NCBI GenBank assembly: GCA_003530935.1
Contig: DPEO01000170.1
Coordinates: forward strand, 1-6,679
Reading direction: 5' to 3'
DNA: 6,679 nt
Source of the DNA: Desulfomicrobiaceae bacterium
GTDB lineage: Bacteria; Desulfobacterota; Desulfovibrionia; Desulfovibrionales; Desulfomicrobiaceae
Position 1 is the first letter of the stretch; each line of letters opens with the position of its first letter. A program made the position numbers and the translations under genes. The notes below the pieces were generated by a model. That model did not search any database. It was not told where the DNA came from and was given only the letters and a program-made list of their open reading frames with translations. Positions 1 to 5,663 of this stretch are shown piece after piece.

Positions 1-72
1 CTCATCCCGCACAGCCCCCCCGCAGCCCGTCCGGCCTTCAGGCGTTCGCGTTGACGACGCCAAAGCACTCCG

Positions 73-98
73 ACCCCGCGGCTGCTGCAGCGCGGGGT
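73..98 (-). terminator. GC-rich hairpin downstream of mnmE, candidate terminator or 3'-end-stabilising stem
   Basis: An 8-bp perfect inverted repeat (ACCCCGCG at 73-80 against CGCGGGGT at 91-98) encloses a 10-nt loop. It starts 19 nt past the mnmE stop codon. On the minus-strand transcript it is not followed by a U-rich run (the next bases read CGGAGTGCTTTG), so it does not meet the usual definition of an intrinsic terminator. It may protect or process the operon 3' end, or may be incidental GC-rich pairing. The rest of 1-117 shows no supportable gene. Confidence 0.35.
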
Positions 99-117
99 TC
101 CTCGCAGCCGTGTTCCC

Positions 118-1503
118 CTATTTGCCGATGCAGAAGCGCGCCAACACCGCGGCCACCACCTCGTCCGTGGTGACCACTCCGGTCATGGCCGCCAGGTGTT
201 CGGCGGCGGCGTCCAGGTGCACGGCAAGGAGGTCCGCAGGCAGGGCGTTTGCGGCGGCGCAGAGTTCGGTGAGTTCGTCCCTCGCGGCGTGCAGCAGCTG
301 GGCCTGGCGTTCGTTGGGGGTGAGCCCTGTGCCTTCCGGGGCCTCGGCTTCCAGGATTTGGCCAAGGGCCGTTTCCAGGGTATCCAGCCCTGCCCCGGTG
401 TGGGCGCAGACCATGACCTGCGGGGCGCTGTTCCAGGGGGGACCCTGGACCCAGGCTGGAACTTGGGAGACCAGGTCCATTTTGGTCACCACCACGAGCT
501 TTGGCTTGTCCAGGGTCATGAGGCACAGGTCTTCGGCGTCCGGGGTGGAGGTGGCGTCCAGCACCACGAGCACGACGTCCGCGGCGCGCAGCATGTCTTG
601 GGTGCGGCGGATGCCTTCGTGCTCGATGGGGTCCTGGGTTTGGGCCCGCAGGCCTGCGGTGTCGGTGAGGCGCACGGGAAAGCCGGCCACGAGGAGGGGT
701 TCTTCCAAGACGTCCCGGGTGGTTCCGGGCAGGGCGCTGACAATGGCCCGCTCCCGGCCGAGGAGGGCGTTCATGAGGCTCGATTTGCCGGCGTTGACCC
801 GTCCGGCGAGCACCACCAGGGCGCCGTTTCGGGCCAGGGCCCCGCGCCGCGCCCCGGCCAAAAGCCGGTCGATGGGGGCGAGGACGGCCTGGACGCGCTG
901 GCGAATCTGCTCCGGCTCCAGTTCCGGCAGGTCTTCTTCGGGAAAGTCCACCGCCACCAAGAGCTCGGCCCGCAGGGCAAGGACCGCGTCCCGCAGGGCG
1001 CCCACCGCCTGGGAGAGATGCCCGTGGAGGCGGTCTTCCGCCTGGGCGAGGGCCAGGGGCGAGGTGGCGGCGATGGTCTCCTGGATGGCCTCGGCCTGGG
1101 CGAGATCCAGCTTGCCATGGAGAAAGGCCCGCCGAGAGAATTCGCCCGGGCCTGCGGGCTCGGCCCCCAGGGCCAGACAGGCGCCAAGGATGTGGCGCAG
1201 CACCAAGGGCCCGCCGTGGGCGTGGATTTCGAGCACGTCCTCACCGGTAAAGGAATGGGGAGCCCGAAAGAGCACCACCAAGGCCTGGTCGAGCACGGCG
1301 TGGGTGCGTGGGTCGCGGATGTGCCCGAGGTGGAGCCGGGCCGTTTCGAAGTCGGTGAAGGTGCGGCTTTGGGGCTCGAACAGGGCGCGGCCGATGGCGT
1401 GCGCCTGGGGTCCGGAGAGGCGGACGATGCCGATGGCCCCCGGACCCGGCGCGGTGGCGATGGCCGCCACGGTGCTTAGGGCGTGCGGCGTCGGTTGGGA
1501 CAT
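118..1503 (-). CDS. mnmE: tRNA uridine-5-carboxymethylaminomethyl(34) synthesis GTPase MnmE
   Basis: MnmE works with MnmG in the cytoplasm to install the (carboxymethyl)aminomethyl group at U34 of tRNAs that read split codon boxes. The product is 461 aa, close to the family norm of about 450-460. Residues 1-125 are the tetrahydrofolate-binding TrmE N domain, ending in the conserved FSRRAFLHGKLDLAQAEAI block (122-140). The G domain is inserted in the helical domain: P-loop GRVNAGKS (234-241), G2 TTRD (261-264), G3 DTAGL (281-285), G4 TKMD (340-343). The protein ends in the hallmark FCIGK (457-461) with Cys458. The P-loop has Val where Pro is usual, and G4 has Thr where Asn is usual. The ATG start is inside the jag 3' end (28-nt overlap) with only a weak Shine-Dalgarno, so translation is probably coupled to jag. 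An ATG a few residues upstream of the first conserved residues fits the family. Confidence 0.97.
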   Translation of the reverse strand: MSQPTPHALSTVAAIATAPGPGAIGIVRLSGPQAHAIGRALFEPQSRTFTDFETARLHLGHIRDPRTHAVLDQALVVLFRAPHSFTGEDVLEIHAHGGPLVLRHILGACLALGAEPAGPGEFSRRAFLHGKLDLAQAEAIQETIAATSPLALAQAEDRLHGHLSQAVGALRDAVLALRAELLVAVDFPEEDLPELEPEQIRQRVQAVLAPIDRLLAGARRGALARNGALVVLAGRVNAGKSSLMNALLGRERAIVSALPGTTRDVLEEPLLVAGFPVRLTDTAGLRAQTQDPIEHEGIRRTQDMLRAADVVLVVLDATSTPDAEDLCLMTLDKPKLVVVTKMDLVSQVPAWVQGPPWNSAPQVMVCAHTGAGLDTLETALGQILEAEAPEGTGLTPNERQAQLLHAARDELTELCAAANALPADLLAVHLDAAAEHLAAMTGVVTTDEVVAAVLARFCIGK

Positions 1504-2291
1504 ACCAGCACGCGTTTCAGGGGGCCGCTGCCTTTGCTCACGGTGCGCACTTCGGTGTCGTCACGCAGGGCGAGATGCACCATGCGGCGGTGGAAGGAGG
1601 ACAGCGGACCGGTGCTCTGGATGCGGCCGGAACGCTTGGCCCGCGCCGCCAGGTTCTGGGCCAGGGAGCGCAGGCGCTGGATCTGCCGCGCTCGGAAGTC
1701 CCCGGCGTCGAGCTGCACCCGCGGGGCGTCGCGCCATGCCTTGGTGAGCATGCGGTTGAGGATGTATTGCAGGGCCAGGATGGTCTGGCCTTCGCGGCCG
1801 ATGATGAGGCCGTTGTGCGCTTCGTCGTCGATGCGCGCGATGATGCCGTCGTCGTCCTGACGCACGGTGATGGCAGGCGCCGTGCCGCAGATGGGGGTGA
1901 GAAGCGGCGCAAGGAGTCGCGTTACCTCGGCGGTGAGCCGCTCCATCTCTTCGGGGGAGTGCGCACGGCCTTGGGGAGCGGTTTCGTCGCCTTCGTCGTC
2001 TTCGCTTTCGTCTGCGGGCGCTTCTTCCAAGGCGTCTTCACTGTCTTCAGGGTGCTTGGAATCCTGAAGAGACGGCGTGGCTTCTTCGTCTGCGTGGAGG
2101 GATTCGAGCACCGCGGGCGGCCGCCGCCGGGCGAGGACGACGGCCTTTTTGGCCCCCAGGCCGAAGATGCCTGAGGACCCCATGCTGACGATGTCGATTT
2201 CCAGGTCTTCCCGCTCCACCCCCAAGGCCTGGCAGGCCAGGAGGATGGCCTCATCCACGTTTTTGCCTCGAAACTCGCGAAAGGGGTGCAT
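1476..2291 (-). CDS. jag: Jag/KhpB-type RNA-binding protein (Jag_N, KH and R3H domains)
   Basis: This is the single-stranded nucleic-acid-binding protein usually encoded directly after yidC. In Gram-positives KhpB pairs with KhpA and affects cell division and elongation; its role in this lineage is not established. The product is 271 aa. Jag_N is residues 1-55, with the conserved pattern of an FRGK-like start and a GSSGIFGLGAKKA loop (38-50). A very acidic, disordered-looking linker runs from about 62 to 115. The KH domain is about 117-195 with a GREG loop (165-168). The C-terminal R3H domain carries Arg235-x3-His239 in RRMVH. The start is firm: ATG at 2291 lies 6 nt after an AAGGAG Shine-Dalgarno (2298-2303) that overlaps the yidC TAA stop. 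The yidC-jag gap is 9 nt. The 3' end overlaps mnmE. Confidence 0.93.
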   Translation of the reverse strand: MHPFREFRGKNVDEAILLACQALGVEREDLEIDIVSMGSSGIFGLGAKKAVVLARRRPPAVLESLHADEEATPSLQDSKHPEDSEDALEEAPADESEDDEGDETAPQGRAHSPEEMERLTAEVTRLLAPLLTPICGTAPAITVRQDDDGIIARIDDEAHNGLIIGREGQTILALQYILNRMLTKAWRDAPRVQLDAGDFRARQIQRLRSLAQNLAARAKRSGRIQSTGPLSSFHRRMVHLALRDDTEVRTVSKGSGPLKRVLVCPNRRRTP

Positions 2292-2300
2292 GGCGGCTCC

Positions 2301-3908
2301 TTAGTTGGCTGGCTTGGCGGAACGGGTGAGCAGCCATTGCTGGAAGATGGAAAGCACGTTGTTCACCAGCCAGTAGAGCACGAGCCCCGAGGGGAAGCTC
2401 AAGAAGAGGAAGGTGAAGATCACGGGCATGGCCATCATGATCTTGGCCTGGGTGGGGTCTGCGGCCGAAGGCGTCATGCGCTGCTGGAGGAACATGGTGG
2501 CGCCCATGACCAACGGCGTGATGTAGAGCGGGTCTTTGGCCGAGAGATCCGCCAGCCATACGATGTCGGTCCCCGGCAGATGGGGGATGAAGGGCGCGTG
2601 CCGCAATTCGATGGCGCCCAAAAGCGCTTGATACAGCGCAAAGAATACCGGGATCTGGAGCAGCATGGGCAGGCATCCGCCTGCGGGGTTGACCTTGTAG
2701 GTCTTGTAGAGCTGCATGATCTCGGCATTCATCTTTTCGCGGTCGTCGGCGTACTTTTCCCGGATCTTGGCCATGAGGGGCTGGATGCGGCGCATCTGCT
2801 CCATGGACTTGTAGCTCTTGTGCGACAGCGGCCAGAAGAGGATCTTGATGATCACCGTGAGGATGATGATGGCCACCCCGTAGTTGCCGCCGGTGTGGGC
2901 CGCGAGAAAGACCAGGAAGCGCTTGAGGGGTTTGGCGATGACGTCGAAGAATCCGTAGTGGATGGCCTGGGCAAGCCCCCCGGGCATGGCGGCCAGATCC
3001 GCCTCGGTCTTGGGGCCGAGGTAGTAGGTGAGGGTGCGCACCTGACTCACCCCGGGGTCCACGATCAGGGTGTCGGTCACGGCCACGCGGTACACCCCGT
3101 CTTCCAGCTTCGCCCGCAGGAACATGTCGCCGCTGGTGGGCACCATTGCCATGAGAAAGTAGTTGCTGTCGATGCTTCCCCAGCGCACGGGCTGCTCCGA
3201 GGCGATGCCGGTTTGCAGGTCTTTGGCGTCGCCTTCTTGCTCCAAGGCGTTCGTCCAATAGGCGATCTTGGTGTGGTTATAGCGGTCGTCCGGAGCGCTG
3301 AGCCCCGCGCTGGCGAGCGTGGCGGAAAGCTGCCCCTTGACCTGGGCCTTGCCCTGATTGGTGACGCGAATCTCCTCTTGGATGGCGTAGGAGTCGCCCT
3401 GGAAGCGCAGGATGCGCACGACCTCGAGGTCCCCTCGACGCGTGGAGAGCTGGATGCTGCCCGATTGGGCGGCGTTCAGGGTGAGATCACCTCCCTGCAC
3501 CTGCCACGCGCCGGTCCACGTGGGGGCCAAGTCCCAGAGGATGCCGAGGGGCGCTTTGGCCAGGGAGGCCTGGGAAACGAGGTCGATGTCCGGTGCGTCG
3601 GGCGCGATGGTGGTGGTGTAGTGCTTGAGGGTAAAGCTTTCCAGAATACCGCCTGCGGTGTTGATCACCGCCCGGTAGCGAGGGGTATCCACGGTGAGGC
3701 GTTTGCCCGCAGCAGTGAATGCCGGAATCGGGGCGTCTGGGGCGGGCGCCTGCGGCGCCGGTGTTTTCGCAGCGGTTTGAGGCGCCTGTGCGGCGGTTTG
3801 GTTTTCGGCGACGATCGGCGTCTGCGGTGCGGGAGGAAAAAGGATGTTCCAACCCACCAGAACGGCCAGAGATAGGGCAATAGCCAGAATGACGCGAGGG
3901 GTGTCCAT
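2301..3908 (-). CDS. yidC: Membrane protein insertase YidC (Oxa1/Alb3 family)
   Basis: YidC inserts and folds inner-membrane proteins, alone or with SecYEG. The product is 535 aa, the usual Gram-negative size. It has an N-terminal membrane helix (about 5-24) starting MDTPRVILAI, then an Ala/Pro/Gln-rich linker (26-62). The large periplasmic beta-sandwich domain covers about 63-320. The conserved 60KD_IMP core covers about 322-526, with further membrane segments near 342-362, 412-433, 462-475, 489-505 and 508-524. Family signatures are the cytoplasmic coiled-coil hairpin (about 363-405), NPAGGCLPMLLQIPVF (407-422) and FPSGLVLYWLVNN (505-517). The position matching E. coli Arg366 in the hydrophilic groove appears to be Lys355. 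The ATG start follows yidD by 3 nt, with a weak GAGAG ribosome site inside yidD. No signal peptidase II lipobox is seen, so this is the uncleaved Gram-negative form. Confidence 0.97.
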   Translation of the reverse strand: MDTPRVILAIALSLAVLVGWNILFPPAPQTPIVAENQTAAQAPQTAAKTPAPQAPAPDAPIPAFTAAGKRLTVDTPRYRAVINTAGGILESFTLKHYTTTIAPDAPDIDLVSQASLAKAPLGILWDLAPTWTGAWQVQGGDLTLNAAQSGSIQLSTRRGDLEVVRILRFQGDSYAIQEEIRVTNQGKAQVKGQLSATLASAGLSAPDDRYNHTKIAYWTNALEQEGDAKDLQTGIASEQPVRWGSIDSNYFLMAMVPTSGDMFLRAKLEDGVYRVAVTDTLIVDPGVSQVRTLTYYLGPKTEADLAAMPGGLAQAIHYGFFDVIAKPLKRFLVFLAAHTGGNYGVAIIILTVIIKILFWPLSHKSYKSMEQMRRIQPLMAKIREKYADDREKMNAEIMQLYKTYKVNPAGGCLPMLLQIPVFFALYQALLGAIELRHAPFIPHLPGTDIVWLADLSAKDPLYITPLVMGATMFLQQRMTPSAADPTQAKIMMAMPVIFTFLFLSFPSGLVLYWLVNNVLSIFQQWLLTRSAKPAN

Positions 3909-3911
3909 GAT

Positions 3912-4145
3912 TTACACTCTCTTTTGGGGTGATGGCACCGGATCGACTCCTCCGGCGCACAAGGGATGGCATCGCAAGAGCCGCCGGACGGCAAGCAGGC
4001 TGCCGCGCCCAAGGCCGTGGATTTCCAGGGCTTCTTTGGCGTATTGGGAGCATGAAGGGACAAAGCGGCAGCACGGGGCGTACCAGGGAGAGATCAGGCG
4101 TTGGTACGCGGTGAGGATACGAGCGGCTGCGCGGCCGAGGTGCAT
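3912..4145 (-). CDS. yidD: Membrane protein insertion efficiency factor YidD
   Basis: YidD is a small membrane-associated protein that assists YidC-dependent insertion; its gene is typically between rnpA and yidC. The product is 77 aa with the chosen ATG at 4143-4145. The family signature CRFVPSCSQYA is present at 26-36 (Cys26, Cys32), preceded by the amphipathic YQRLISPWYAP segment (14-24) and followed by RCHPLCAGGVDPVP (58-71). A longer in-frame start at 4211 would add 22 residues with no resemblance to the family. The ATG at 4145 gives the standard N-terminus and has an AGGA about 9 nt upstream. The first 52 nt overlap the rnpA 3' end in another frame, an arrangement common for this pair. 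Only 3 nt separate it from yidC. Confidence 0.93.
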   Translation of the reverse strand: MHLGRAAARILTAYQRLISPWYAPCCRFVPSCSQYAKEALEIHGLGRGSLLAVRRLLRCHPLCAGGVDPVPSPQKRV

Positions 4146-4513
4146 ACGGATGCGTCCTGTTGATTTGCAAAACGGCGGATACGGGGCAGTACGGGAAGGA
4201 GCTCCTGGCACACTTCCGTCAGACCCACCTGGCGCAGTGACGCGCCACGCCGGGCGATGACCACGATATCAAGTCCTCGCGGGATGACGTCGGTGTGGAT
4301 GCGGAAAAACTCCCGCAGCACGCGTTTGGCGCGGTTACGCACGACAGCGCTGCCATGCTTTCGGCTGATGGAAAGCCCCAAACGCCAGGGGCCAGTGTCA
4401 CCCCGTACCACCACGACCAGTACCCATTGCGACGTGACGAAGCGGCGGCCATGGGCGTAGCACCGGCGAAAGTCCGGCCGCCGCTTGAGGCGGAAACGGG
4501 TCGGAAGGCTCAA
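4094..4513 (-). CDS. rnpA: Ribonuclease P protein component RnpA
   Basis: RnpA binds the catalytic RNase P RNA and helps it recognise precursor tRNA for 5' leader removal. The product is 139 aa. The N-terminus (RFRLKRRPDFRRCY, 6-19) and the signature RNR block (SRKHGSAVVRNRAKRVLREF, 50-69, with Arg59-Asn60-Arg61) are clear. LDIVVIARRG (81-90) forms the following strand. The start codon is TTG at 4513-4511, not ATG. It overlaps the rpmH stop as TTGA, and an in-frame TAA a few codons upstream rules out a longer start, so initiation is probably by coupled termination-reinitiation. The last 25 or so residues (about 115-139) lie beyond the usual family end. They come mostly from the stretch shared with yidD and look unconserved. 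Confidence 0.95.
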   Translation of the reverse strand: MSLPTRFRLKRRPDFRRCYAHGRRFVTSQWVLVVVVRGDTGPWRLGLSISRKHGSAVVRNRAKRVLREFFRIHTDVIPRGLDIVVIARRGASLRQVGLTEVCQELLPVLPRIRRFANQQDASVCTSAAQPLVSSPRTNA

Positions 4514-4644
4514 ACCGCCAAGCGTTTACGGCCCTTGGCCCGGCGGCGGTTGATGACAGCGCGTCCATTTTTGGTGCGCATGCGCACGAGAAAGCCATGC
4601 GTCCGTTTCCGGCGGGTGGTGCTGGGCTGGTATGTTCTTTTCAT
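4510..4644 (-). CDS. rpmH: 50S ribosomal protein L34
   Basis: L34 is a small, very basic large-subunit ribosomal protein. The gene encodes 44 aa, the standard length. It begins MKRTYQPSTTRRKRTHGFLV and ends RRRAKGRKRLAV, matching the family from end to end, with the diagnostic RTHGFLVRM core at 14-22. The ATG at 4642-4644 has a strong AAAGGAG ribosome site about 6-7 nt upstream. It is the first gene of the operon with rnpA, whose TTG start overlaps its TGA stop. A sigma70-like promoter lies just upstream. Confidence 0.97.
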   Translation of the reverse strand: MKRTYQPSTTRRKRTHGFLVRMRTKNGRAVINRRRAKGRKRLAV

Positions 4645-4830
4645 CGCAGTTCTCCTTTGGAAAAAAGTAAACGGGAAAATTAGCCGCAAAATACGGATGC
4701 GTCAAGAAAGGCGTGCGCCGGCGGATTGGGGCGCGCCTTCGGTGTGTTGGGGGCGGCGTGCGCTTCTGGTCAGGCGGCCGGTTTTTTTTTAGCCTGCTGC
4801 CTTGAGAGCCATTGCTCGAAGGAGTTTTGC
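4645..4830. other. Divergent intergenic region between rpmH and the PAP2 gene
   Basis: These 186 nt separate rpmH (minus) from the phosphatase gene (plus). They contain the rpmH promoter and ribosome site, a GGCGCGCC palindrome near 4730-4737, a run of nine T on the plus strand (4782-4790), and the AAGGAG ribosome site of the downstream gene (4819-4824). No DnaA-box consensus (TTATCCACA or its complement) is visible, and I cannot point to a convincing promoter for the plus-strand gene. Confidence 0.6.
4677..4705 (-). promoter_or_regulatory. Candidate sigma70-type promoter of the rpmH-rnpA-yidD-yidC-jag-mnmE operon
   Basis: On the minus strand, TTGACG (4700-4705) matches the -35 consensus at 5 of 6 positions. 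After a 17-nt spacer comes TAATTT (4677-4682) as a weaker -10. Predicted initiation near 4670 would leave a leader of about 25 nt carrying the rpmH ribosome site. It is well placed upstream of the first gene of a highly expressed operon. An alternative -10 reading is GCTAAT with a 15-nt spacer. Confidence 0.6.
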
Positions 4831-5412
4831 ATGTTCGTTTCCGCCTCCTGGGACCAGTTCCTTTTTTTGGCCATCAATGGCGCACGGTTCGTGCTGCTGG
4901 ATTGGTTCATGCCTCTTGTCTCCAGCCATGTGGTGCTCTTTGGTTTGGCGGTGGCCGCGGTGGTGTGGACGCTTCGGCGAAGCGGCCTGCGTCAGGCCGG
5001 GGTTGTGGCGCTCATCTTGGCCGTTGCCGTGGGCTTGAGTGATGTGACCGCCGGGGTGCTGAAAAAGATCGCTCATCGCCCCCGGCCGCTCGCCGTGGAG
5101 CACGGGGTTTGGGCCCACGGCGACGAAGGCTGGCGGCGTTGGGAAAATCCACCGGGAGCGGGCAAATCGTCGTTCCCTTCCGCCCACGCGGCCAACGCCG
5201 CTGCCGCAGCCGTGGTGCTGCTTGCGGTGGCCGGCTGGCGGCGGCACGTGCTGTGGCTGCCTGGGGTTGTGGGCTATTCGCGCATCTATCTCGGTAAGCA
5301 CTATCCGGCGGACGTGCTGGCGGGGTTTGCCGTGGGCCTTGCCGTGGGCCTTGTGGTGTCGGTCCTCGTGCAGTCTTTTAGGTCGCGTGGCGCCGCTTCT
5401 CCCGGTGGATGA
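4831..5412 (+). CDS. PAP2-superfamily membrane phosphatase, possibly undecaprenyl-diphosphate or other lipid phosphatase
   Basis: This is an integral membrane acid phosphatase of the PAP2 family. Members remove phosphate from lipid carriers such as undecaprenyl diphosphate or from phosphatidyl lipids; the exact substrate here is not shown. The product is 193 aa. The three catalytic motifs are complete: K-x6-RP at 78-86 (LKKIAHRPRP), PSAH at 116-119 in place of the textbook PSGH, and SR-x5-H at 150-157, followed by the usual Asp161. Hydrophobic segments lie near 9-31, 33-48, 55-76, 122-136, 139-149 and 161-181. The ATG at 4831 is chosen because AAGGAG (4819-4824) sits 6 nt upstream; a longer in-frame reading to 4726 lacks this support. 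A perfect 12-bp tandem duplication encodes AVGLAVGL (167-174). The last 35 bp overlap the convergent LAB_N gene. Confidence 0.88.
   Translation: MFVSASWDQFLFLAINGARFVLLDWFMPLVSSHVVLFGLAVAAVVWTLRRSGLRQAGVVALILAVAVGLSDVTAGVLKKIAHRPRPLAVEHGVWAHGDEGWRRWENPPGAGKSSFPSAHAANAAAAAVVLLAVAGWRRHVLWLPGVVGYSRIYLGKHYPADVLAGFAVGLAVGLVVSVLVQSFRSRGAASPGG
5329..5352 (+). repeat. Perfect 12-bp tandem duplication within the last membrane helix of the PAP2 protein
   Basis: The unit GCCGTGGGCCTT occurs at 5329-5340 and again at 5341-5352 with no mismatch. It is in frame and encodes Ala-Val-Gly-Leu twice. This looks like replication slippage that lengthened or shifted a hydrophobic helix by four residues. Confidence 0.85.
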
Positions 5413-5659
5413 GGACGAGATTGCGGATATAGATGATAGAGCCCGTGGACTGGCCGACGATGAAGACGATGTCGCGGCGAAGCAGGGCGTAGATCAACAG
5501 AAAAAAACTGCCCAAGAGGGAGAGATACCAGAACTCCAGAGGGATGATGCTTTTTTTCTGACGTTCGGAAGCCAGCCATTGCCAGAAAAAGCGGAGAAAA
5601 AAGCATGCCTGTCCGGTGAAGCCGATGGCCAAAAGCCACCATTCGGTGGAAAAATCCAT
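5378..5659 (-). CDS. Stand-alone LAB_N (lipid-A-disaccharide synthase N-terminal domain) membrane protein
   Basis: The product is 93 aa with three probable membrane helices (about 6-28, 41-60, 63-83). The LAB_N pattern is strong: RFFWQWLASERQKKSIIPLEFWY (residues 23-45), SLLGS (47-51) and GQSTGSIIYIRNL (69-81). Family members occur fused to LpxB in some bacteria or, as here, as small separate proteins beside GT2 glycosyltransferases. Their biochemical role is not firmly known to me. The ATG at 5657-5659 lies 4 nt after the glycosyltransferase stop. No Shine-Dalgarno is visible, so translation is likely coupled. A longer frame to 5794 only reads through the neighbouring gene and lacks family resemblance. 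The 3' end overlaps the convergent PAP2 gene by 35 bp. A part in lipid or carrier-linked sugar handling is inferred from the neighbourhood. Confidence 0.87.
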   Translation of the reverse strand: MDFSTEWWLLAIGFTGQACFFLRFFWQWLASERQKKSIIPLEFWYLSLLGSFFLLIYALLRRDIVFIVGQSTGSIIYIRNLVLIHREKRRHAT

Positions 5660-5663
5660 AGGA

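Noticed and set aside
1..30. Possible start of a further minus-strand gene (ATG at 3-5 preceded by a G-run)
   Set aside because: Only one codon and a fraction lie inside the window, and the G-run is a poor ribosome site. Nothing can be identified.
38..526. Minus-strand frame of 162 codons overlapping the 3' half of mnmE
   Set aside because: It is an out-of-frame shadow of mnmE with Pro/Arg/Gly-rich low-complexity sequence and no ribosome site.
110..1747. Long plus-strand open frames opposite mnmE and jag (for example 110-1747 and 196-1479)
   Set aside because: They are exactly antisense to confidently identified genes, have Arg/Ser/Gly-rich composition typical of GC-rich shadow frames, and show no domain pattern.
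2286..3875. A 529-codon plus-strand open frame opposite yidC
   Set aside because: Its His/Gly/Val-rich composition is the mirror of the YidC coding frame. It has no recognisable motif.
4782..4790. Run of nine T as an intrinsic terminator on the plus strand
   Set aside because: No convincing stem precedes it and there is no upstream plus-strand gene to terminate. It lies in the leader region of the PAP2 gene.
4645..4830. Replication origin next to rpmH
   Set aside because: The rpmH-dnaA neighbourhood often hosts oriC, but no DnaA-box consensus, AT-rich unwinding stretch or dnaA gene is visible here.
4726..4830. Longer N-terminus for the PAP2 protein
   Set aside because: The extra 35 codons run through the intergenic T-tract and lack a ribosome site, whereas the ATG at 4831 has AAGGAG at the right spacing.
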